Made by a program: the position numbers and the translations under genes. From contig NZ_QEKY01000001.1 in the NCBI RefSeq assembly GCF_003096695.1, positions 1 through 64,000 of the forward strand: a stretch of 64,000 nt of DNA, in the 5' to 3' direction. This document shows positions 27,929 through 36,224 of the stretch, in pieces. The notes beneath the pieces are model-generated. The model did no database searches and was not told the origin of the DNA. It worked only from the letters and a program-made list of their open reading frames with translations. The stretch's first letter is position 1; the number at the start of each line of letters is the position of its first letter. This stretch comes from Porphyromonas loveana (GTDB lineage: Bacteria > Bacteroidota > Bacteroidia > Bacteroidales > Porphyromonadaceae).

Positions 27929-29521
27929 ATGAAAACAAAAGCATTACTCAAGTTTATCGTGGCTGTATTCGCTGCAGCCATTTGCAGCCCCAGCTTCATG
28001 CAGGCTCAGATGATGGGAGGAGATAATGTGTTGATCTCCTCATTCGAAGCGGGACAGCCAGAAGGTGAGTCCAGACTGGCCGTAGCAAATAATGGTTGGA
28101 TCTATGTGATGGCTCATTATAAAAACGCGGCTGATACCCAAGTCAAGATTTTTCGTTCCGTGGATGGAGGAGCCACATATCAACAACTCAAACATTGGTA
28201 TCCGGAAGGTGGCTATCAATATGCAGATTTCGATATAGTAGTAACCGGCAATAATGCGTCTGATATCAGAGTGTGGTCGGTGGAGTTGCTCGTCAAAGAT
28301 TCGGACAGCAAAGTCGTGATCTTCCGCCGTGATGCCGATATGGCAAATTCAGTTCGTATCTATGATGAAACGTTGCCGAACGTAGAACTGTACGATGTGG
28401 CCATGGCTTCCAACTTTAGAGCTCCTTCTCCTATGGGAGTCGGCGGAAATCCTTTTGCTCTGGGAATTGCTGTATGCGGATACAATAAGGCTGCCTCTCC
28501 CAAGCATAGCTTTCTGGACTATATATTCTCTTTGGATGGGGGGGCTACTTTTGAGAAGTCACTCTTGTACAAACAAAATGGAACGCAACAAATCGAAGAT
28601 GTAGACATCTCTATCGGTAGCACAACTGCCGATATGCACAATACCTGGCCTCTTATGGGCATTGTGTTTGCCAAAGATGGTTATAATAATGTTGGGTTTA
28701 TCTCCAATTTCGTCGACAATGATCCTGCCTTCGCATGGAGTAGTCCGATCACACTCGCTGCCTCCGGTAATTTGTCGAGACCGCGAATCCAAATGATGCT
28801 GGATCACGATTCGGAGAATACAATAGGCGGTGAGAGTTGCCACAATTTCATGATAGTCTATGGGTCTCAGAATACTATCGAATATGCATATCCGAAGGAA
28901 TCGTTCGGGTATTTATCCGAGCCTTCTGTGGACGACCTTACTGTAACTACCCTCGTATCCAATGCACGACAGCCGGCTCTTTCATACGATAAGGTAGGCA
29001 ATCACTATCTGTTTACATACGCTACTGAAGAGGATGGTATACAAAAATTGAAATACCAATGGGTGCACTACGATAATCTTCATAAACCCAGTTCGTGGAG
29101 TACTAAATACGTTTATGCATCCGACTATGATGATGTTTCTTTTTATTTCAGGAAGCCTCTTGTGGATATCAACCCTTCGAAAGTAAAAGCTTGTTGGATC
29201 TGGTTTGATGATTATCAAAGTGGAATCGATTTGTGGGCCGATACTGAGTGGGCAGTGCCATCAAGCATTGAAGACATCGTAATGCAAGAAAGTAAGATAA
29301 AGCTCTACCCCAATCCGGCGAACGAATCCGTCCTAATCAGTTTGCCAGTGGCAGGAGAGAACAGGGTAGTACTCTACGACTTGCAGGGCAGGATGGTAGC
29401 CCAAGCCTCTTTCTCCGGCAAGGAATATAAGCTGAATGTGCAGAACTTGGCTAAGGGCACATACATGCTCAAGGTCGTGTCCGATACCGAGCGCTTCGTA
29501 GAGAAGCTCATCGTCGAATAA
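27929..29521 (+). CDS. T9SS-secreted surface protein (530 aa)
   Basis: The product has a signal peptide (MKTKALLKFIVAVFAAAICS through FMQA) and a long beta-rich body with sialidase-like repeat hints (FRSVDGGATYQQL, FSLDGGATFEKSL). A clear type A sorting domain ends it: IKLYPNPANESVLISLP, VVLYDLQGRMVAQ, LAKGTYMLKVVSDTERFVEK. The layout resembles the P. gingivalis immunoreactive 46-kDa antigen PG99 and lies next to a hybrid sensor gene as that antigen does, but I identify it from memory only. The two Asp-box-like SxDGGxTF motifs suggest a beta-propeller fold without proving enzyme activity. Confidence 0.85.
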   Translation: MKTKALLKFIVAVFAAAICSPSFMQAQMMGGDNVLISSFEAGQPEGESRLAVANNGWIYVMAHYKNAADTQVKIFRSVDGGATYQQLKHWYPEGGYQYADFDIVVTGNNASDIRVWSVELLVKDSDSKVVIFRRDADMANSVRIYDETLPNVELYDVAMASNFRAPSPMGVGGNPFALGIAVCGYNKAASPKHSFLDYIFSLDGGATFEKSLLYKQNGTQQIEDVDISIGSTTADMHNTWPLMGIVFAKDGYNNVGFISNFVDNDPAFAWSSPITLAASGNLSRPRIQMMLDHDSENTIGGESCHNFMIVYGSQNTIEYAYPKESFGYLSEPSVDDLTVTTLVSNARQPALSYDKVGNHYLFTYATEEDGIQKLKYQWVHYDNLHKPSSWSTKYVYASDYDDVSFYFRKPLVDINPSKVKACWIWFDDYQSGIDLWADTEWAVPSSIEDIVMQESKIKLYPNPANESVLISLPVAGENRVVLYDLQGRMVAQASFSGKEYKLNVQNLAKGTYMLKVVSDTERFVEKLIVE

Positions 29522-29783
29522 GAAGACGATCGGAGCAACAGCAACCATAAGCTGTGATTATACTGTTCTGATAGCAAGGGCAGGGACGGTTTTTCTCTCG
29601 CCGTCTCCTGCCCTTATCTATTAGAAGCTCAAAAAACAAAAGCCAATGAGACAATGGATAGAAAAAAGATTTCCGCTTAGAAATTGCGACAAGTCCCGCG
29701 GGGAAGAAGCCACGTCGGCATCCTTTCCAATGGGGCTTTTTCTGTGTTTTCGGCAAAACATCTGTGCCGCATGATTAATCGGC
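29522..29783. other. Spacer between the cargo gene and the hybrid sensor gene
   Basis: Beyond the terminator I see nothing gene-like here, only A-rich sequence and a short run (TCCCGCGGGGA) near 29695. Confidence 0.5.
29576..29615 (+). terminator. Terminator of the 530-aa cargo gene
   Basis: AAGGGCAGGGACGG (from 29576) pairs with CCGTCTCCTGCCCTT (to 29615) with a one-base bulge. The loop is T-rich and the 3' tail is ATCTATT. Confidence 0.6.
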
Positions 29784-29816
29784 ATTGACGCTTTTGGGAC
29801 GCAATGCGTATATTTG
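29784..29816 (+). promoter_or_regulatory. Promoter of the hybrid sensor gene
   Basis: ATTG (29784-29787), a 21-base spacer and TATATTTG (29809-29816) end 20 bases before the ATG at 29836, so the leader would be very short. Confidence 0.65.
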
Positions 29817-29835
29817 TATATAATTACATGGGACT

Positions 29836-32733
29836 ATGACTCCAAAACTGATGAAAACTCTCTTCTTTTCATTTTTTCTTATTGTATTGATAGCGGGTTG
29901 TACACGCAGAGAACAAAACACCGCAATTCAATTGGCGGGAGAGAAAGAGCGCATCACCAAGCTCATCAAAGAGCGTCGTCTCTCCAACGACTCACTCCTG
30001 ACCCTATATGATCAGAGTGTGGCGGCCAACGATCTTGTGGGACAGGTCCTTTATAGTTGTGAGGTGGGGCAGCGAATGCGCAATGTCTCCAACTATATCC
30101 AAGCCATCACCTATCATCAGAAGAGTCTCATCGCAGCCGTTGCTCTCAATGACACATTGGCTGCCGCTCAGGCATGGAACCACATCGGCACCGATAATAG
30201 GCGTCTCGAAGAATATGCCGAAGCTTCCGACTGCCATTACAAGGCGCTTTCGCTCATGGATGCTTATTCCGACTCGCTCCAAACCGATGCCAAGAAGTGT
30301 CGTGCAGCAGCGCTGAACGGCATCGGCAATATCAATACAGCTCTGGGCTATTATGACGAAGCTGAGAAGAACTTCCGAGAGGCCCTCAATATAGAGAAAC
30401 AGTTCGATAATCATCAGGGGCAGGCTATCAACTATGCCAACATCGGACGCCTCTACCATTATCGCAAAGAATATCGCAAGGCACGCTCCTACTATCTCCT
30501 GTCGTTGGAGCAGAACAATCTGGAAGAAAACGTCATGGGTATCGCCCTCTGCAACATCAATCTGGGCGAAGTGGACGAAGAGAAGGGCGACTTCACCAAG
30601 GCCATGCAGGAATATGCCATTGCTTATCGACTGATGGAGCAGCTGTCCGACCGTTGGCATTGGCTCCAAGCCTGCATCCCGATGGCGCAAATCCACTTCA
30701 AGCAGGGCAACGAAGCCGCCTATTTACGCTTCATCACGCTGGCCGAAAATACAGCACGAGAGATCAACTCGACCTCTCACCTTATTCGTATACACGAGCT
30801 CAAACAACGTTATCACGAGAGCAAGAAGGACTACAAGCAGGCATTGGAGCAGTTTCGTATGGGCAAGGCGTTGAGTGACAGTGTGGCGTATGCAATCAAG
30901 ACCAGCAGCATACAGGAGGCTCGTTTCGACTATGAGCGTCTCAAGTCGCAACGTGAACTCGAAAAAGTACAGTTGCAAAACGAGGCACGCCAAGGAACGA
31001 TGCGCATCGTCCTCATCTCTGCTTTGGCCTGCCTCCTGCTCTTCATCCTGCTCTCCTCGGTGCTCACCTATGCCTATCGTCAGGGTCGCAAGTACAATAA
31101 ACTCATCGAGGAGACAGACAAGATCCGCACCAATTTCTTCACGGGCATCACGCACGAATTTCGGACTCCCATCACCGTCATACAGGGGCTGAACGAGAAG
31201 ATGAGCACCACTCCCGAGTTGCCGGCATCGGACAGAGCCGAGCTGCATCACGTGATAGGCGAACAAAGCCGTCAAATGCTCAACCTCGTGAATCAGTTGC
31301 TCGACATCTGCAAGATTCGAAGCGGCGTTTCTATCCCCGAATGGCGTCATGGCAATGTGGTCCTCTTCCTGCGACTCCTCGTCGATTCCTTTGCTCCTTA
31401 TGCGCAGGCACAGGGTGTGTCGATTCTGTTGCGAAACGAGCCCGATCCTATCATGGCAGACTTTGTCCCCTCATACCTGCAAAAGATCATCTCCAACCTC
31501 GTGTCCAATGCCGTCAAGTACTCCTTCTCCGGCGGTACGGTGGTCGTATCAGCCGAGTGCAGTAAGAGTGGAAAACATCTGATCCTACGAGTCTCAGACA
31601 ACGGTGTCGGCATAGACAAGGCCGACCAGTCTCGCATATTCGACTTTTTCTTCCGCAGCAAATCCACCTCCGACAAGCAAGGTTCGGGTGTGGGGCTCTC
31701 CTTCACCCATCTCTTAGTGGAGAGTCTGCGCGGTACGATCTCTGTGCAGAGCGAGCCGGGTGTAGGTAGCATATTCACTATTCAGCTCCCCCTCCGCAAT
31801 ACTTCTTCCCGAGAAGAGATTCTTCCTTGGTCGCCTGCTACAGACACCATCGAGCTGGCTGCCGCACACGAACACACCGATGCTGTCTGCGAGCCGGAGC
31901 TTGCTGCTTTAGTGCAGGAAGCCGATGATGAACGTCCCTCCATCCTTTTAGTAGAAGATAATAAGGACATCAACCTCTTGATCCGACTCCTTCTCAGCGA
32001 CTGCTACAATATCCATACCGCCTCGAACGGACAGGCAGGCTTCGATCTGGCCGTGCAGCTCATCCCCGATATCATTATCACAGATATCATGATGCCCGTC
32101 ATGGATGGGATGGAGATGGTCAAGCTGCTCAAGCAGTCACCCCTCCTCTGTCACATACCCATCATTGCGCTGACGGCGATGGTCGCCGAACAGAATAGGA
32201 TGGAAGCCGTCAAAAGTGGTGTGGTCACCTATCTCAACAAGCCGTTCTCGCCGGAAGAGCTGCATTTGCATATCGAACGCCTACTCGCCGATCGCGATGC
32301 GCTCAAGCACTACTATATGCAACATTTGATGCAGACAGAGCAGCCGGAAGACGAGCCTCGTGTATTGGAAGATGGTAATATGCAGTTTCTGCTTGCGGCC
32401 AAGGACACTATCTTGCACGGTATCGGAGAGAATGCGGACTTTTCTGCCCGGCACTTGGCCGACAAGATGTGCATGAGCCCCTCCCAGATGAATCGGAAGC
32501 TCCTGAGTATCACAGGCTGCTCTTCTCTGAACTACATCCAGCAGATCAAAATCAAGCAGGCTTGTAAACTCCTCGCCGACGAAAGCCTCAGCATCGCCGA
32601 GGTGAGTATGCGTTCGGGTTTCTCCGATCCGGCTTACTTCTCACGCATCTTTAAGCGGACTATGAATGCCTCTCCCTCCCAGTATAGGCAGACGGTACTC
32701 GCTATGCCTGATGTCGTCGTGCAGCAGTGTTGA
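29836..32733 (+). CDS. Hybrid two-component system protein: TPR sensor, kinase, receiver, AraC output
   Basis: The 965-residue protein carries all parts of a phosphorelay in one chain. It has an N-terminal lipoprotein-like signal (LIVLIAGC), TPR-type repeats at about 50-370 (NGIGNINTALGYYDEAEKNF, NYANIGRLYHYRKEYRKARS) and one transmembrane helix at about 390-412 (MRIVLISALACLLLFILLSS). HisKA has phosphoacceptor His440 in HEFRTPITVI, and HATPase_c has SNLVSNAVKYSF and DNGVGI. A receiver domain has Asp750 in ITDIMMPVMDG, and a C-terminal AraC HTH lies at about 865-965 (LADESLSIAEVSMRSGFSDP). The TPRs probably sit outside the cytoplasm and sense a protein or peptide signal. A short N-terminal extension before MKTLFF makes Met1 or Met6 possible starts. 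Confidence 0.93.
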   Translation: MTPKLMKTLFFSFFLIVLIAGCTRREQNTAIQLAGEKERITKLIKERRLSNDSLLTLYDQSVAANDLVGQVLYSCEVGQRMRNVSNYIQAITYHQKSLIAAVALNDTLAAAQAWNHIGTDNRRLEEYAEASDCHYKALSLMDAYSDSLQTDAKKCRAAALNGIGNINTALGYYDEAEKNFREALNIEKQFDNHQGQAINYANIGRLYHYRKEYRKARSYYLLSLEQNNLEENVMGIALCNINLGEVDEEKGDFTKAMQEYAIAYRLMEQLSDRWHWLQACIPMAQIHFKQGNEAAYLRFITLAENTAREINSTSHLIRIHELKQRYHESKKDYKQALEQFRMGKALSDSVAYAIKTSSIQEARFDYERLKSQRELEKVQLQNEARQGTMRIVLISALACLLLFILLSSVLTYAYRQGRKYNKLIEETDKIRTNFFTGITHEFRTPITVIQGLNEKMSTTPELPASDRAELHHVIGEQSRQMLNLVNQLLDICKIRSGVSIPEWRHGNVVLFLRLLVDSFAPYAQAQGVSILLRNEPDPIMADFVPSYLQKIISNLVSNAVKYSFSGGTVVVSAECSKSGKHLILRVSDNGVGIDKADQSRIFDFFFRSKSTSDKQGSGVGLSFTHLLVESLRGTISVQSEPGVGSIFTIQLPLRNTSSREEILPWSPATDTIELAAAHEHTDAVCEPELAALVQEADDERPSILLVEDNKDINLLIRLLLSDCYNIHTASNGQAGFDLAVQLIPDIIITDIMMPVMDGMEMVKLLKQSPLLCHIPIIALTAMVAEQNRMEAVKSGVVTYLNKPFSPEELHLHIERLLADRDALKHYYMQHLMQTEQPEDEPRVLEDGNMQFLLAAKDTILHGIGENADFSARHLADKMCMSPSQMNRKLLSITGCSSLNYIQQIKIKQACKLLADESLSIAEVSMRSGFSDPAYFSRIFKRTMNASPSQYRQTVLAMPDVVVQQC

Positions 32734-33133
32734 GTGGATATCTCTTCAGTTTTCTCTCCTTCCTTGTTTTGATCCAGGGGCGTTCGTCGGTGCCCCTCGG
32801 CTCGTCTCGGTCTTTTTTACGCACCGGAAAGGGCGTTCGAGTGGTGCCAAATCTCAATCGAAAGTCGCGCCAAAAGTTTTTCGATTTGGCGCATAATTTT
32901 TCCCGAAATGGCGCCGGAAGAAAAAGAAAATGGCGTGGGTTTGCTCTTGATTTTGGGGCGTGTTGTGGCGGATTTTCGGCACGTTTTCGCGAGAATACAT
33001 CCGATCAAGCTCTTCCGCAACTCCCGAAGTGCGACTCTCGCACACGAATGTTCTGGATGCCATGCCCTCCTCTCTATTTCCGTTTTAGTGCTGACAATAC
33101 TGCCTATACGCTCCCATGACGGCCAAAATGGGC
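32734..33133. other. Spacer between the hybrid sensor gene and hpt
   Basis: No gene was recognised. It holds the GGCGCCA array listed next, an unremarkable stretch (32990-33130) and the hpt promoter box. Confidence 0.55.
32840..32985. repeat. GGCGCCA-type 22-bp array (copy C)
   Basis: GGTGCCA (32843), CGCGCCA (32866), GGCGCAT (32888), GGCGCCG (32910) and GGCGTGG (32932) are spaced 23, 22, 22 and 22 bases apart. Less exact GGGGCG and GGCGGA motifs follow to 32970, then CGGCACG. It is in opposite orientation to copy A and matches its reverse complement across about 130 bases. Confidence 0.85.
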
Positions 33134-33141
33134 TATATTTG
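33134..33141 (+). promoter_or_regulatory. Promoter -7 box of hpt
   Basis: TATATTTG lies 30 bases before the ATG at 33171. Its last G is the first base of the alternative GTG start at 33141, which argues against using that start. Confidence 0.6.
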
Positions 33142-33170
33142 TGCACAGATTTAACAAGACATTTCTATCA

Positions 33171-33707
33171 ATGAGAACCGTCAAACTCAAAGACAAGGAG
33201 TTCGGGCTCTACATCCCTGCCGCTCGCATCCGAGAGGCCATACAGCGGATGGCAGACGAGATCAAACGGGATTTGCATCAGGACAATCCGCTTTTCGTCT
33301 GCATCATGAACGGCTCGTTTATGTTTGCATCCGAGTTGATGCAAGCACTCGACGAAGGCTATCAGGTCGATTTTGCCCGCTATTCCAGTTACTGTGGAAC
33401 GGAGAGCACCTTCGTCCTGCGCGAGATCATGCCCGTCACGGCCGATTTGCGCGACAGGGTGGTGGTCATCGTGGAAGACTTGATCGACACGGGCTATACG
33501 ATGAGTTGCATGAAAGCCAAGTTCTTGGAGTTGGGTGCGCGCGAGGTGCGCGTCGCCGTCATGCTCAGCAAGCCCTCGGCGCTCAAGTGTGACGTCACGA
33601 CGGACTATGTGGGCATGGAGATAGAGAATGATTTTATCGTAGGTCACGGCCTTGACTATGATGATCTGGGGCGTATGTACCCCGACATCTATAAAATAAA
33701 AGAATAG
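33171..33707 (+). CDS. hpt: Hypoxanthine phosphoribosyltransferase
   Basis: From the ATG at 33171 the product has 178 residues (MRTVKLKDKEFGLYI). It carries the PRPP-binding loop VVIVEDLIDTGYTM at about 100-113 and CIMNGSFMFASEL near 45-57, the type I PRTase signatures. It salvages hypoxanthine and guanine into IMP and GMP with PRPP. A GTG at 33141 would add ten residues but overlaps the promoter box, so I reject it. adk starts immediately after its stop codon, so the two are coupled. Confidence 0.95.
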   Translation: MRTVKLKDKEFGLYIPAARIREAIQRMADEIKRDLHQDNPLFVCIMNGSFMFASELMQALDEGYQVDFARYSSYCGTESTFVLREIMPVTADLRDRVVVIVEDLIDTGYTMSCMKAKFLELGAREVRVAVMLSKPSALKCDVTTDYVGMEIENDFIVGHGLDYDDLGRMYPDIYKIKE

Positions 33708-34304
33708 ATGCTTAACGTACTTATCTTCGGTGCCCCCGGATCCGGTAAGGGCACCCAAAGCGAAGAGTTGATCCGCAAATATGGATTCAAGCACATATCT
33801 ACCGGAGATATGCTTCGCGCCGAGATCAAAGCTCAGACTCCGCTGGGCGAGATCGCTGCTCGTTACATCAACGACGGTAACCTCGTGCCGGACGATGTAA
33901 TCGTTGAGATGATGGAGCAGTTCGTCCTCACGCAGAAAGATACCGAGGGAATCATCTACGACGGATTCCCCCGCACCGTTCCCCAAGGTGAGGCGTTATG
34001 GTCCATGCTGGAGCGTCACAACGACAAAGTGGACTTGGTGCTCAATCTGCAAGTCCCCGAGGAGGTGCTCATCGAGCGACTCCTTCACAGAGGCGAGGTC
34101 AGCGGCCGAGCCGACGACAATATGGAGACCATCCGTAAGCGTTTAGAGGTATATGAGACTTCTACCGCCGCATTGGCGGACTTCTTCTCTGCCAAGGGTG
34201 TCTTGCACAATGTCGTAGGCACCGGAACGGTGGAGGAGATCACGGCACGTATCATCCCCATCGTGGACGGTGCTCTCGAAAGGGTAAAAACACTTACGCA
34301 ATAA
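33708..34304 (+). CDS. adk: Adenylate kinase
   Basis: The 198-residue protein has the P-loop GAPGSGKGT (8-16), the AMP-binding [11 protein letters not shown], the IIYDGFPRT signature ([14 protein letters not shown]) and a short LID ([11 protein letters not shown]) without the Zn-finger insert. It interconverts AMP, ADP and ATP in the cytosol. It begins with the base right after the hpt stop codon and is followed by obgE after ten bases. Confidence 0.97.
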   Translation: MLNVLIFGAPGSGKGTQSEELIRKYGFKHISTGDMLRAEIKAQTPLGEIAARYINDGNLVPDDVIVEMMEQFVLTQKDTEGIIYDGFPRTVPQGEALWSMLERHNDKVDLVLNLQVPEEVLIERLLHRGEVSGRADDNMETIRKRLEVYETSTAALADFFSAKGVLHNVVGTGTVEEITARIIPIVDGALERVKTLTQ

Positions 34305-34314
34305 ATGCACGTAT

Positions 34315-35493
34315 ATGGCAGCAGAGTCAAACTTCGTCGATTACGTCAAGATATATTGCCGCTCCGGCAAGGGTGGAAGAGGCTCTACACACTTCCGTAG
34401 AGAAAAGTACATCCCCAAGGGCGGACCCGACGGCGGTGATGGTGGGCGCGGAGGACACATATTCCTGCGTGGCAACCGGAACTATTGGACCCTGCTGCAC
34501 CTGCGCTACGACCGCCACATCATGGCCACGAACGGCCGGGGTGGCAGTGCCAAGCGGAGTACGGGAGCCAATGGCGAAGACCGAGTGATCGAAGTGCCCT
34601 GCGGAACGGCCGTTTACGATGCCGAGACGGGGGAGTTCATTACGGATATTACCGAGCATGGCCAGCAGGTCATGCTACTCGAAGGCGGCAAGGGGGGGCA
34701 TGGCAATACCTTCTTCAAGACGGCGACCAATCAGGCGCCCCGATATGCTCAGCCCGGTATGCCCGCACAGGAGCGGATGGTAATCATGCAGCTGAAGATG
34801 CTGGCGGACGTAGGTCTGGTGGGATTCCCCAATGCGGGCAAATCGACACTCCTCTCCGTGCTCACGGCGGCGAAACCCAAGATCGCCAACTACCCCTTTA
34901 CGACACTGGAGCCGAATCTGGGCATCGTGGCCTACCGCGACAAGCGTTCGTTTGTGATGGCCGACATCCCGGGCATCATCGAGGGTGCTTCTGCAGGCAA
35001 AGGTCTCGGGCTGCGCTTCCTGCGCCACATCGAGCGCAATGCGCTTCTCCTCTTTATGATCCCTGCCGACACGGACAATATCGCTCGCGAGTACGAAATT
35101 CTCAGCCGTGAGCTGGTGCAGTACAACGAAGAGTTGGCCGAGAAACGCAAGGTGCTGGCCATTACCAAGTGCGACCTCATAGACGAAGAGCTCCAAGAGA
35201 TGCTCCGCGAGGAGTTGCCCACGGGACTACCCATTATCTTCATCTCGGCGGTGGCTCAACAAGGATTGGACGAGCTTAAGGATACGCTATGGAAAGAGCT
35301 GAGCAAGGAGTCCTTGCACGAGCCCGACAGCATCGTGCGTCAGTCGCTCGATCTGTCCAGTCTGACATGGGATGACGAGGATGACCTCTTCCCTGCTCCG
35401 ATCCGAGACGAAGATGAAGAGGAATATGACGACCTCGACTTTGATTTGGAGATCGAATATGATGATGACGCCGACGCGCCGACTCAGCTTTGA
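34315..35493 (+). CDS. obgE: Obg-family GTPase
   Basis: The 392-residue protein has the Obg fold at the N terminus (about 1-160, including [14 protein letters not shown] and [13 protein letters not shown], glycine-rich type II helices). The G domain follows: [11 protein letters not shown] (G1), the switch region and [16 protein letters not shown] (G3), TKCDLIDE (G4) and ISAVAQQ (G5). The end is a strongly acidic tail (about 355-388, [10 protein letters not shown] then [19 protein letters not shown]). It binds the 50S ribosome and links GTP levels to growth. The last 35 bases overlap the next gene. Confidence 0.97.
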   Translation: MAAESNFVDYVKIYCRSGKGGRGSTHFRREKYIPKGGPDGGDGGRGGHIFLRGNRNYWTLLHLRYDRHIMATNGRGGSAKRSTGANGEDRVIEVPCGTAVYDAETGEFITDITEHGQQVMLLEGGKGGHGNTFFKTATNQAPRYAQPGMPAQERMVIMQLKMLADVGLVGFPNAGKSTLLSVLTAAKPKIANYPFTTLEPNLGIVAYRDKRSFVMADIPGIIEGASAGKGLGLRFLRHIERNALLLFMIPADTDNIAREYEILSRELVQYNEELAEKRKVLAITKCDLIDEELQEMLREELPTGLPIIFISAVAQQGLDELKDTLWKELSKESLHEPDSIVRQSLDLSSLTWDDEDDLFPAPIRDEDEEEYDDLDFDLEIEYDDDADAPTQL

Positions 35494-36190
35494 CCCTGCC
35501 ATTCTGCAGCACTGTCCCGATTTCCGCGTAGGGGTCGTGGCCGCAACGGTGACGGGTGGTGTGTCTCCGTCCGATCTGATAGAGACGATGGGGCGAGAGG
35601 CACGACTCCTTGCCGATACTTGTGACCTCGGTGCCATCAAACAGTCTCCCGCTATTGCTACCACCCGCGAATGCTATAAACGCACGGGCAAGGATCCCAA
35701 TCGTTATCGCCCTGCATCCGAGCAACTCTCGCGTCGAGTGGTGCGCGGTCTCGGGTTGTATTACATCAATACGCTTGTGGACATAGGCAATCTTCTTTCC
35801 CTTCGCACTGGCTATTCGATTGGAGTATTCGATCGCACTAAGGTGGGCTCCGACATCGTCTTTGGCGTAGGTAAGGCCGAAGAGCCTTTTGTCGGTATCG
35901 GCCGTGGCGAGCTTAATATCGAAGGGCTGCCCGTTTATCGTGATGAGAATGGAGCTTTTGCAACCCCCACCAGCGACCACGAACGTACCAGCGTGGACGA
36001 TGCGTCCACCGCTGCCCTCCTGTTTATCAATGATTTCGGTGTAGATCGGTCCGAGACTGACCGCCTGCAGCAGGCTGTATCCGAAGCAGTAGAACTCCTT
36101 ACGCGCTATGCCGGTGCCACGGACATCGGTACACAGATCGTCAGCGCGAGCGAAGACACTGCACCTATATGCCTCTCTATTCCCCTGTGA
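35459..36190 (+). CDS. Solo B3/B4 tRNA-binding-domain protein
   Basis: From the ATG at 35459 (GGAG seven bases upstream) the product has 243 residues. It has the stretch [20 protein letters not shown] and then [40 protein letters not shown], and [20 protein letters not shown]. These are characteristic of B3/4 domain proteins (PF03483, the PheT editing domain fold) that occur as stand-alone proteins (COG3382). A role in clearing mischarged tRNA is inferred from the family and not established. The start lies within obgE, overlapping it by 35 bases, so translation may be coupled. The two more Met codons that follow at once make the exact start uncertain by two residues. Confidence 0.8.
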   Translation: MMMTPTRRLSFDPAILQHCPDFRVGVVAATVTGGVSPSDLIETMGREARLLADTCDLGAIKQSPAIATTRECYKRTGKDPNRYRPASEQLSRRVVRGLGLYYINTLVDIGNLLSLRTGYSIGVFDRTKVGSDIVFGVGKAEEPFVGIGRGELNIEGLPVYRDENGAFATPTSDHERTSVDDASTAALLFINDFGVDRSETDRLQQAVSEAVELLTRYAGATDIGTQIVSASEDTAPICLSIPL

Positions 36191-36224
36191 CGGGGATGTA
36201 TTGCTCCACTTTCCACAGTACACG

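Noticed and set aside
32734-33170. Start of hpt at GTG 33141
   Set aside because: That codon overlaps the TATATTTG promoter box, so it would lie at or before the transcription start; the ATG at 33171 matches the family start.
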